In this document: positions 1-6,181 of the stretch, in pieces
Layout of the letters: every line of letters starts with the position of its first letter
How positions within the stretch are numbered: position 1 is the first letter of the stretch
NCBI RefSeq assembly: GCF_014649795.1
Contig: NZ_BMTS01000027.1
Location: 1 to 64,000, forward strand
DNA length: 64,000 nt
Reading direction: 5' to 3'
Origin: Streptomyces melanogenes
GTDB taxonomy: Bacteria; Actinomycetota; Actinomycetes; Streptomycetales; Streptomycetaceae
The notes under the pieces: model-generated
Database searches by the model: none
What the model was told of the DNA's origin: nothing
Seen by the model: the letters and a program-made list of their open reading frames with translations, nothing else
Made by a program: the position numbers and the translations under genes

Positions 1-32
1 TCGATCTCCCGCACCCGCACACGCTCGGCCAT
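1..32 (-). CDS. IS630-type transposase, N-terminal fragment (runs off left edge)
   Basis: An ATG at 32-30 on the minus strand opens a frame reading MAERVRVREI up to the window edge. That N-terminus is the usual start of IS630-family transposases in Streptomyces, as I recall the family. Only ten codons are visible, so the call rests on a very short match. The 70-100 region just upstream could contain the element's terminal inverted repeat and a TA target site, but the partner end is not in the window. Confidence 0.45.
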   Translation of the reverse strand, partial: MAERVRVREI

Positions 33-190
33 CCCACCATTCTGACCGCCAACTGCCACCCAGCAGACCCATGTTGGGGCAAACGTCACCTGATGCGGCA
101 CTAGTGCCCTGGGAGCGGAGCTTGCCCCGAACCCCGTTGGCCGTTTCGATCCGTAGCCGAGAACCTGAACGGCCAACGGGGCCGGGAGTG

Positions 191-271
191 TTAGAGGCGT
201 CTGGCCATCAGGGCCACGGTCACGATCCACAGGACCGCGCCGAGCGTGACGGCCAGAGCCTGGCGCTTCAC
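191..271 (-). CDS. 26-aa single-pass membrane peptide, last gene of coupled operon
   Basis: Starts with GTG overlapping the stop of the preceding gene as GTGA (271-268) and encodes 26 residues beginning MKRQALAV and ending VALMARRL. The middle is one hydrophobic helix of about 18 residues flanked by basic residues, which looks like a one-pass inner-membrane peptide. No family is recognised. It is the fifth and last gene of the minus-strand chain 1281 to 191. It might be a structural end of the operon rather than functional, but the exact start/stop overlap and clean helix favour a real small protein. Confidence 0.5.
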   Translation of the reverse strand: MKRQALAVTLGAVLWIVTVALMARRL

Positions 272-570
272 GCGGGGGCCTGTCCGGCGGGACTGTCCGC
301 CCTCCACCGCTCCTTGCGGCCCTCCCGGCGCAGCTCCTCCACCCCGGGAACGTCCACGACACTGATCGTGGCCACCACGGTGCTGAAGATCGTGTGGCCG
401 CTCTCCAGGGCGTGGTCCTCCAGGACCGTGTGGGCCGCGATGAAATCCGCAGTGACCTCCTGGTTCCATCCGCATCCGTCCGCCAGGCAATCGGCGCTGA
501 ACCCGGCGCCCTGGCCGTCGGGGAACTCGGCCATGCGGGCCAGGGCCGCCCGCAGTAACGGGTGAGTCAT
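268..570 (-). CDS. Small CGW-knuckle protein (100 aa), paralogue of upstream gene
   Basis: Starts MTHPLLRAALARM with ATG overlapping the upstream stop as ATGA (570-567). Near residue 28 it has the motif CLADGCGW, followed by several histidines (AAHTVLEDH, ESGH), suggesting a small metal-binding knuckle. The neighbouring gene 567-833 has CLAATCGW in the same setting, so the two look like diverged tandem copies. Small proteins of this kind are common beside XRE regulators in Streptomyces mobile DNA; their function is unknown. It ends by overlapping the next gene as GTGA. Confidence 0.6.
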   Translation of the reverse strand: MTHPLLRAALARMAEFPDGQGAGFSADCLADGCGWNQEVTADFIAAHTVLEDHALESGHTIFSTVVATISVVDVPGVEELRREGRKERWRADSPAGQAPA

Positions 571-833
571 CTCGCACTCCCCGCCCGGGACACGGCGGCC
601 CCGTTCGCACGGGTCACCAGCGACACTTCGGACCACTGGCGTTCGAACCGGTCGTGGCCGGGGCGGAGGCCGGTGTGGGTCATGCACGCTTCGTCCCCGG
701 CCGCCAGGTCACCGGTCGGAGCAAGCTCCCACCCGCACGTGGCGGCCAGGCACCGGGCCGTCATGGTGACCTCCGCCTCCGGGTGCCGGCCGATCCGGTG
801 CACGGCGTACGTGAACAGGGCTTTGGTGCTCAC
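567..833 (-). CDS. Small CGW-knuckle protein (88 aa), DUF7848-like
   Basis: The GTG start (833-831) overlaps the previous stop as GTGA. The protein begins MSTKALFTYAVHRIG, carries CLAATCGWELAPTGD and then DEACMTHTGLRPGHDRF, that is two cysteines, a tryptophan and later Cys/His residues arranged like a short zinc-binding fold. This resembles the DUF7848-type proteins of Streptomyces that occur next to XRE regulators; that assignment is from memory. It overlaps the next gene by ATGA, so translation of the chain is probably coupled. Confidence 0.6.
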   Translation of the reverse strand: MSTKALFTYAVHRIGRHPEAEVTMTARCLAATCGWELAPTGDLAAGDEACMTHTGLRPGHDRFERQWSEVSLVTRANGAAVSRAGSAR

Positions 834-1066
834 GCTCTGCTCCCCTGCGTCAGCGCGGATGTCTTCGGCGTCTGCGTGTGGGGGTGGTTGCCGATGTGGG
901 CGTTGCAGTCCGCCACGGCCTCCCGGTCGCCCCTCTCGCGGGCGTCGGACCGCAGGTGCGCCATGTCCCGGCAGATGACGCACTCCGGATGCGCGAGCGG
1001 TTCCAGGTCGGGCCGGAGCGGCAGTCCGCCGGTCACCTCCGGCATGCTCGATCGCACCGCCCACAT
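830..1066 (-). CDS. Hypothetical 78-aa protein with CVIC motif
   Basis: ATG at 1066-1064 shares its A with the upstream stop (TGATG). The protein starts MWAVRSSMPEVTGG, contains LAHPECVICRDMAHLRSDA and a histidine-rich segment CNAHIGNHPHTQ near the C-terminus. The Cys pair and His cluster suggest metal binding but no family is recognised. It is the second gene of the five-gene chain and overlaps the third by GTGA. Confidence 0.6.
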   Translation of the reverse strand: MWAVRSSMPEVTGGLPLRPDLEPLAHPECVICRDMAHLRSDARERGDREAVADCNAHIGNHPHTQTPKTSALTQGSRA

Positions 1067-1281
1067 CAGCGGCCACCGCCGACCGGTCCCATGGGCCGGA
1101 GCGCGGCGCCCAGCTCCTGCGGCGTCGGGTCCCTCAGCGTGTCCGGGCGGACCGACCACTCCAATCCCCCGCCCGGCGGCCGGAGGTAGACGCTCCCCAG
1201 GTAGGAACCGACCACCTCCCCGACCTTCCCGGAGCGGTCAATCATGTAGCGCGCCGCCTGCGCCGGTTCCTCCTGGCTCAT
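1066..1281 (-). CDS. Hypothetical 71-aa protein, first gene of coupled operon
   Basis: Starts MSQEEPAQAARYMIDRSGK and continues VGEVVGSYLGSVYLRPPGGGLEW, ending near PMGPVGGGR. The composition suggests a small beta-rich protein; similar short proteins sit divergently from XRE-TPR regulators in many Streptomyces accessory regions (family memory, not searched). It faces the regulator at 1381 across a 99-bp gap that must hold both promoters, so the regulator probably controls this operon. The stop is fused to the next start (TGATG). Confidence 0.6.
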   Translation of the reverse strand: MSQEEPAQAARYMIDRSGKVGEVVGSYLGSVYLRPPGGGLEWSVRPDTLRDPTPQELGAALRPMGPVGGGR

Positions 1282-1380
1282 GTCGCTATCCCCTCGGCCG
1301 TTGTGGGCCTTGATCGTCCTGCTACCGAGGAATGCCGACTAGCGGCCCCGTGTAGGCCAGCTGTCGGCCAGACTGGGCGC
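1282..1380. promoter_or_regulatory. Divergent promoter region between mini-gene operon and XRE-TPR regulator
   Basis: This 99-bp gap separates two head-to-head transcription units and therefore holds both promoters. A GGCCAG hexamer occurs twice in direct orientation (around 1357 and 1372) just before the regulator start, a possible binding site for the regulator itself. No clear -35/-10 pair could be assigned. Confidence 0.4.
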
Positions 1381-2583
1381 ATGTCGGGGAACATCGGGGC
1401 CAACATCCGGCGCGAGCGGGACCGGTGCGGGTGGAGTCAGGCACGCCTAGCACGGGAGGTATGCCGCGTTGCCGGGGTTCAGGGCGAACCGGTAGGCCGC
1501 CAGGAGGTCAGCCGATGGGAGACGGGAAAGCGCAAGCCTCGCGAGTGGTTGCCGTTCATCGCTGCCGCTCTCGGCATCCCCGTGGGCGCGCTCACAGAGC
1601 CGCAGAAGCCCGCTGAACCCCCGTTGCCGACGCTCGCTGACTACTTGCCCACCGGTGATCCGCTAGCGCCTCTCAGCGCCCGCGCGGGGCGCCGTATCGG
1701 CATGGGGCAGGTAGACGACCTACAGCAGCGCGTCCACGGGCTCAGGCTTGCTGATGACGTTCTGGCTGGTGGTGACCTCATCCGTCCCGCGCTCCGCGAA
1801 CTCCGGTCGGCAGTGAAGCTCTACCGAGAAGGCAGCCACAGCGGGGAGGTAGGCCGCGAACTCCTGCGACAAGTCGGCGAGTTGGCGCAGATTGCCGGAT
1901 GGATCGCCAGTGATGCTGGACAGTACGCAGAGGCGGAGTCGATCTACCGGCTGGGGCTCAGTGCCGCACGGCAGGCAGAGGACGACACGTTAGCCGGGAA
2001 TCTCGCCGGGTCGCTCGCCTACCAACTCAGCAATACAGGCCGGGAGGTTGAGGGCATCCAGCTTGCCCGTGCCGCTCTCGACGGGGCTGGAACGGATGCA
2101 CCCGCCAAGGCTCGCGCGCTGTACCTCGATCGGGTCGCATGGGCGCACACCAAGGCTGGTCAGGCTCAGCCCGCCATGCGGGCGCTCGGAGAGGCCAGCG
2201 AGGCGCTGAGCCAGGACAGCGAAGGGAGCGCGAGCCCGCCCTACCTGTATTGGGTCGACTCCGGGGAACTACAGGTCATGGAGTCTCGCGTCTACACGGA
2301 GCTACGCCGACCACTCCGGGCTGTTCCACTGCTCCGCGACGTGCTCGGCCGGTACGACGCCACGCACACGCGGGAACTCGCCCTGTACCTGTCGTGGCTC
2401 GCCATCGCGCTGGCGGACGCCAACGAGCCCGAAGAAGCGGCAGCCACGGCGGAGCGGGTCATCACGTTGAGCGCGGACGTGGCCAGCGAACGGACGGCTG
2501 AGCGCGTCCGGGTCGTGCTGGCACGACTGGACGACTACCGAGACATTCCGGAGGTTCGGGCGGTACTCGACGGCGCCGCGTGA
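1381..2583 (+). CDS. XRE-family transcriptional regulator with TPR-like repeats
   Basis: The ATG at 1381 opens a 400-aa protein starting MSGNIGANIRRERDRCGWSQ. Residues 5-70 form a helix-turn-helix of the Xre/cro type (SQARLAREV, then RQEVSRWETGKRKP), with a longer than usual turn. The rest is alpha-helical with repeat-like pairs (AEAESIYRLGLSAARQAEDD, ARALYLDRVAWAHTKAGQAQ, EPEEAAATAERV) as in TPR-containing Streptomyces regulators. An in-frame ATG at 1303 would add 26 poorly conserved residues. It is divergent from the mini-gene operon and is its likely regulator. Confidence 0.85.
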   Translation: MSGNIGANIRRERDRCGWSQARLAREVCRVAGVQGEPVGRQEVSRWETGKRKPREWLPFIAAALGIPVGALTEPQKPAEPPLPTLADYLPTGDPLAPLSARAGRRIGMGQVDDLQQRVHGLRLADDVLAGGDLIRPALRELRSAVKLYREGSHSGEVGRELLRQVGELAQIAGWIASDAGQYAEAESIYRLGLSAARQAEDDTLAGNLAGSLAYQLSNTGREVEGIQLARAALDGAGTDAPAKARALYLDRVAWAHTKAGQAQPAMRALGEASEALSQDSEGSASPPYLYWVDSGELQVMESRVYTELRRPLRAVPLLRDVLGRYDATHTRELALYLSWLAIALADANEPEEAAATAERVITLSADVASERTAERVRVVLARLDDYRDIPEVRAVLDGAA

Positions 2584-2644
2584 GCGCGAAGAGGCCCCGG
2601 CTCCGGCGCCTGGAGGGGCAACGGAGGCGGGGCCTAGGTAGCGA

Positions 2645-2664
2645 AAGCGCCGTTAGGGGCGCTT
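2645..2664 (+). terminator. Possible terminator after the XRE-TPR regulator
   Basis: A 7-bp perfect stem (AAGCGCC / GGCGCTT) with a 6-nt loop lies about 60 nt after the regulator's stop. There is no long T run, as is usual in Streptomyces. The rest of 2584-2901 shows no coding sign. Confidence 0.4.
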
Positions 2665-2901
2665 GTGGGCCGGGGGTGAACCCCCTTAATTGGGCGTTTC
2701 TACTGGTCAGGCCGTATGCGAGGCGTCAGGCAAGGGGTCCAGGCGGACCCTGGAACCCGTACAGGGACCGAGGCGGTATCACGCTTCGATGCTTCTCAAG
2801 ATCCAAAAGGGGGTCACCCCCACCCAATTCAGACATCAGAGTCAAGATGATGAAATCGAACATTGATCACTGACTGTGATTGAGCCCAATTCGGATGACC
2901 A

Positions 2902-3285
2902 TCAAGCCAGGTCGCCAGGATGCCGACGCTCCGGACGGGTACGCCGTGGCCCCTGCCTCCGCACCCTGGCCACCGCAGCCTCGTGCGCTGTCTTGCGCGA
3001 GTGGTGCCAGGCGCAGAGCGCCTGAAGGTTCGTCACGTCGTGGTTGTCACCAGGCTCGATGTGGTCCACGTCCGTACCAGGCTCGGGACACCGTGGGCCG
3101 TCCAGCAGCCTGGCCACGCACTGATAGCCGTCACGCCGCAGGACAACCGCACGCCGCTTGGGCAGTCGCTGGGCAGGCGTGAGCGCCGGTCGCTGGTCTC
3201 CCACGCCACGCGAACCTCCAACAGGCCTACGTGGCAGCACCTTTACGCCACTCTGTCGATTCCCGGCCGTTCCGCCGAGAGTCAC
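2902..3285 (-). CDS. HNH endonuclease
   Basis: A 127-aa protein whose C-terminal half carries a classical HNH nuclease: RRDGYQCVARLLDGPRC, then DVDHIEPGDNHDVTNLQALCAWHHSRKTAHE. The DH pair, the Asn and the final His are the metal-binding residues of the beta-beta-alpha-metal fold. Small HNH proteins of this length accompany terminase and capsid genes in many actinophages, where they take part in DNA packaging. The start is uncertain; the annotated GTG at 3285 may be upstream of the true one. It is convergent with the XRE regulator and divergent from the 180-aa gene at 3356. Confidence 0.8.
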   Translation of the reverse strand: MTLGGTAGNRQSGVKVLPRRPVGGSRGVGDQRPALTPAQRLPKRRAVVLRRDGYQCVARLLDGPRCPEPGTDVDHIEPGDNHDVTNLQALCAWHHSRKTAHEAAVARVRRQGPRRTRPERRHPGDLA

Positions 3286-3318
3286 TGTCTAGTGACGCTG
3301 CGTCCTGCGACGCTCTGA

Positions 3319-3343
3319 CCAGGTCGACAAGGGGTCGACCTGG
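3319..3343. promoter_or_regulatory. Perfect inverted repeat, probable operator
   Basis: CCAGGTCGAC, a 5-nt spacer, then GTCGACCTGG: a perfect 10-bp inverted repeat centred about 25 bp before the start codon at 3356 and about 45 bp before the start of the divergent HNH gene. The size and symmetry fit a dimeric repressor site that could control both genes. Confidence 0.5.
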
Positions 3344-3355
3344 GAGGGGACGCTC

Positions 3356-3898
3356 ATGTCATACGAACAAGTCACGTCCGAGGCACCCGACGGGAGCACC
3401 ATCTCGGCGCAGATCACCGTGACTCAACCCCGCGCCGTCACCGAGACCCGTAACGCACTGCTCGCGGCCATTGCTCGCGAAGCCGAACTCGTCACGGAGC
3501 GGTCCGAAGGCCGGTCATCGGCTGCACTCGTTGAACTCGTGCGTGCCTTCGAGTCGGTGTCGGTGTCAGAGCGGCGGCTTCGCGACCCCGGAATCGACGT
3601 TGCCGGTATCCACGACGTGATTTTGGTCGGCGGCCAAACCCGCATGCCCCTGGCTCAACAATCCAGCCGGATCATCCCGGCCGACCAGGTCAAGCCCGAG
3701 GACATCGGCACGCTGGCGATCGAGTACCGCGACGACCAGCCCGTCGTTGTCGTCAGCGGCGGGAAGTACATTCCGGCGAGCCTGACGGTCGTAGGCAACT
3801 CCGGTGAGCCGCGCGCAATGTTCACCGCCCACGACAAGTACAACATCGCGCCTCTGGCATTGTTCGAGATGCCAATGGAGGAGGAGCGACGCCGATAG
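3356..3898 (+). CDS. Unknown 180-aa phage-element protein with DnaK-like peptide
   Basis: Starts MSYEQVTSEAPDGSTI after a strong GGAGGGG ribosome site. The first ~75 residues are helical (TETRNALLAAIAREAELVTE, LVELVRAFESVSVSE). Residues about 82-97 read GIHDVILVGGQTRMPLAQ, almost identical to the conserved DnaK ATPase segment (DVILVGGQTRMP), but no other Hsp70 motif is present. The last third is beta-rich (VVVVSGGKYIPASLTVVGNSG). I do not recognise the whole protein. The match may be a genuine recombination of an hsp70 fragment or coincidence. It follows a perfect inverted-repeat operator and is the only plus-strand gene in this part of the element. Confidence 0.65.
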   Translation: MSYEQVTSEAPDGSTISAQITVTQPRAVTETRNALLAAIAREAELVTERSEGRSSAALVELVRAFESVSVSERRLRDPGIDVAGIHDVILVGGQTRMPLAQQSSRIIPADQVKPEDIGTLAIEYRDDQPVVVVSGGKYIPASLTVVGNSGEPRAMFTAHDKYNIAPLALFEMPMEEERRR

Positions 3899-3925
3899 CC
3901 AACCCGGGCGAACCTGTGACACCAA

Positions 3926-4213
3926 TCATGCGAGCGCCCCGAACTCCGTACGCGTCTTCAACCCATGGCACCCGTGACACAGCACCTGAACGATGCTGTC
4001 TATGTCCTCGCCACCGAGGGACAGCGGGCGCACATGGCCCGCGTCCACCCCGTCGCCGGCGCCCCGGTAAGTCAATCCCCCATCGCAGCCGCGTAAGCCG
4101 GTCAAGGGGTCCGCATGGACGGTCGCTCCGGCCGTCTCTCGGGGCAGTGTTCCCACAGCCCCGCCGGGCCGGGTACTTGTGAAGGCCCGGCGGTGGCGCG
4201 AATAGCGTGACAT
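3926..4213 (-). CDS. Small HNH endonuclease coupled to the capsid gene
   Basis: 95 aa, with an HNH-like core: GCDGGLTYRGAGDGVDAGHVRPLSLGG, then DIDSIVQVLCHGCHGLKTRTEFG. The H of AGH, the Asp/Asn position and the CHGCH pair match the metal-binding layout of phage HNH proteins. The ATG shares a base with the capsid stop (TGATG at 4215-4211), so its translation is probably coupled to capsid synthesis. It may help genome packaging or concatemer cleavage. It is the last gene of the minus-strand structural cluster. Confidence 0.7.
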   Translation of the reverse strand: MSRYSRHRRAFTSTRPGGAVGTLPRETAGATVHADPLTGLRGCDGGLTYRGAGDGVDAGHVRPLSLGGEDIDSIVQVLCHGCHGLKTRTEFGALA

Positions 4214-5055
4214 CAGGCCGCGCCCACGGTGATCTTCTGGATGGCGGCCGGGTGAGGGAAGGCTCCGGCCGCCCGCATCGTGGCCTTCACCGCGACCTGA
4301 TCGCTCGTGAACTTGGCGTCAGTGGACACGTCCACCCGCACGTCCCGCCGCATAACCACCATGACCCGATCCTTGGGCAGGCCCCAGATCGTGCCGGGCT
4401 TCACCGCACTGCACACATGGAGCGGAACACCAAGGATTGTGCGGCGAGTTGGGAGAGTCGGGTCGTTCCCCAGCAAAGGCACGTTGGAATCCTTGCCCTG
4501 CTTTAGCTTCCCGAGCGCCAGGGCGTCACTGGGATGAGCGACGAATGCTGTCAGAGTCGCGCCCTGCTCCTCGGCCTGGCTGATCGCGGTCAGGAAGGCG
4601 TCCGCGTTGTTGATCGTGGCCCCGGCCTTCACCGTGCCCACGCCGGACACAGCCTCCAGGCCTGGCGGAGCTGGCGCCGGAAGAGCGTTGAAGAACGCCG
4701 AATCCAGGGCTCGGGCGATGGAGCGGGCCAGGCCATTTCCGATCATCTGCTGCGCCGCCGGATTGGAGTCCTCGGACAGTTCGCTGGAGACGATTGACAG
4801 GCCAGCGAGCTTGGGCGGGGTGATCACAAGTTCGCCCAGGGCAGCGTCCGAGGGGGCTATCTCGGCGCCCTCCGCCACGTAACTGGCGCCCGCGTCGGTC
4901 TGCACCACGGGGATGCGAACGGTGGTGCTGGTGGTGGTCAGTTGGGTGGCCACCTGGAGAGCCACGCTCTCTCGCTCCACGGGCTGAACAATGAGCGGCC
5001 CGTAATCGTCAGGGGTGATGCCGCCGACACCGGCGGAGCTGGTCAGTAGAGACAT
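4213..5055 (-). CDS. Phage major capsid protein (HK97 fold)
   Basis: 280 aa starting MSLLTSSAGVGGITPDDYG after an AGGAGC ribosome site. It shows the pattern of HK97-type coat proteins: VQPVERESVALQVATQLTTTSTTVRIPV near residues 20-48, then EGAEIAPSDAALGELVITPPKLAGLSIVSSELSEDS, a typical P-domain strand and spine helix. The C-terminal part LGVPLHVCSAVKPGTIWGLPKDR and RRDVRVDVSTDAKFTSDQVAVKATMRAAG is also typical. The length fits a capsid lacking the N-terminal delta-domain; the scaffold-like protein encoded just upstream probably replaces it. The frame extends upstream to 5277, but that part is not protein-like. Confidence 0.9.
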   Translation of the reverse strand: MSLLTSSAGVGGITPDDYGPLIVQPVERESVALQVATQLTTTSTTVRIPVVQTDAGASYVAEGAEIAPSDAALGELVITPPKLAGLSIVSSELSEDSNPAAQQMIGNGLARSIARALDSAFFNALPAPAPPGLEAVSGVGTVKAGATINNADAFLTAISQAEEQGATLTAFVAHPSDALALGKLKQGKDSNVPLLGNDPTLPTRRTILGVPLHVCSAVKPGTIWGLPKDRVMVVMRRDVRVDVSTDAKFTSDQVAVKATMRAAGAFPHPAAIQKITVGAA

Positions 5056-5080
5056 ACGGTTCTGCTCCTGGTCGTGGTGG

Positions 5081-5521
5081 TCAGCGGAGTCCGCCGACGA
5101 TGGTGGCGCCCTGGCCGTGCGCTCGGTTCTGGCGGGCTCGGGCGAACAGGCGGTCCCAGGTGACGGCCTGGCGGTCGCCGCCGGTCGGGTCCAGGCCGCC
5201 GTTACCAAGGCGGACGGGCCGGGCGTGGAATGCCTCCGCCAGGGCCTTGGCGTGCGCCTCCCGGGCGTCGTCGTCATCTCCCTGGATCAGGGCCGCGAAC
5301 ACGTCGGGAAGGCTGTACTTGCGGCCCAGGCGTTCGCGCTGGAGTTCCGTCTCCCGTTCCGCCGCTGCCTCTGCCTGACCCCGGTAGCGAGCCTCTTCCT
5401 CCCTTGCTTCCGCCAGTTCGGCCCGAAGCCGTTCGGCCTCCGTCTCGGTCGAGTCGCCAGGCTCTGGCGAGAGTGGCTGCTCATCAGCCGGAGCGGGCGG
5501 AAAGCCGCCCGGCTCAGACAT
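5081..5521 (-). CDS. Scaffold-like phage protein (146 aa)
   Basis: Starts MSEPGGFPPAPADEQPLSPEPGD and becomes a charged coiled coil at residues ~25-65 (ETEAERLRAELAEAREEEARYRGQAEAAAERETELQRER). The C-terminal half contains KYSLPDVFAALIQGDDD and TWDRLFARARQNR. An acidic, coiled-coil protein encoded just before the coat protein is the usual position of capsid scaffolds. It sits 26 nt before the capsid start and overlaps the preceding small gene by 8 nt. Scaffolding is inferred from position and composition. Confidence 0.7.
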   Translation of the reverse strand: MSEPGGFPPAPADEQPLSPEPGDSTETEAERLRAELAEAREEEARYRGQAEAAAERETELQRERLGRKYSLPDVFAALIQGDDDDAREAHAKALAEAFHARPVRLGNGGLDPTGGDRQAVTWDRLFARARQNRAHGQGATIVGGLR

Positions 5522-5765
5522 GGGCGTTCACCGCTTCATGCTGGGCTCCGTAAATCGGCCGCCGGGCGTTGCGGACTTCTGCGTCTGTCAGCACGCCGTT
5601 TGTGAACGCCTGCTCCACAGTCATGTTCAACTCCCGCGCGGCGGAATCCCGCAGGGCGTAGAACTCGGCGGCACGCTCACTCTCACCCAGGCCGTTCGCC
5701 AGGTGGAGCGCGTCGGAGAGAGCGGCGATTACCCGTCGCAGTAGGTTGATTCGTTCGGCCAGCAT
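5514..5765 (-). CDS. Hypothetical 83-aa phage-element protein
   Basis: I place the start at the ATG 5765-5763 because a GGGGG ribosome site precedes it and the sequence from MLAERINLLRRVIAALSDAL is protein-like, while the upstream extension to 5921 is not. It is nearly all helical, with SERAAEFYALRDSAARELNMTVEQAFTNGVLTDAEVRNARR. No family is recognised. It is the first gene of the structural cluster and overlaps the scaffold-like gene by 8 nt. Confidence 0.6.
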   Translation of the reverse strand: MLAERINLLRRVIAALSDALHLANGLGESERAAEFYALRDSAARELNMTVEQAFTNGVLTDAEVRNARRPIYGAQHEAVNAHV

Positions 5766-5977
5766 GGGTAACCCCCGTGTGAGTAGCGGTATGCAGACAT
5801 GCAAAAACCCCACGACCCGAGGTGCCGGGACGCGAGGTTGAGTGGCCATTTCATGCGCGCCACAGAAGGCGCTCCCGGTGCCGCCGGGTGAGGGAGCCGA
5901 AAGGTAGGCGTCCTCACTCACATAAACTGAGAGCCGTTACAGTCAGCCCCTGTCTGACGCTCCCGCTCCTCTCGGCA

Positions 5978-6067
5978 GAGTGCAGCAGAAAAGTTGCTGC
6001 CAGATCCTTCTTTTTCTACACACACATGGAGAAAGAAGGGCCGGGCAGCAACTTTTCTGCTGCACTC
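5978..6067. repeat. 90-nt long hairpin: 24-bp perfect inverted repeat with nested inner stem
   Basis: Positions 5978-6001 and 6044-6067 are perfect 24-nt inverted copies (GAGTGCAGCAGAAAAG... and its complement). Inside, CCTTCTTT (6006-6013) pairs with AAAGAAGG (6032-6039), leaving a loop rich in ACACACA. It is more AT-rich than its surroundings. The 416-nt gap 5766-6181 otherwise holds only the integrase terminator and the promoter region of the structural cluster. It could be a structured RNA leader, a protein-binding cruciform, or a tiny MITE. Confidence 0.85.
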
Positions 6068-6126
6068 CACCCGCTGGGCCTTTGGGCGCTTACTTCGGCG
6101 GGGAGTGCCGGTACCGGCGGATGCCG

Positions 6127-6166
6127 AAAAAAGGCCCGCCTCTCCCCGATGGGGACAGGCGGGCCT
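6127..6166 (-). terminator. Rho-independent terminator of the serine integrase gene
   Basis: Read on the minus strand, 16 nt after the integrase stop: a 10-bp perfect stem (AGGCCCGCCT / AGGCGGGCCT) with an inner CCCC/GGGG pair, followed directly by TTTTTT. This is unusually canonical for a high-GC genome. Confidence 0.9.
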
Positions 6167-6181
6167 GTGTGGCGCCAGGTG

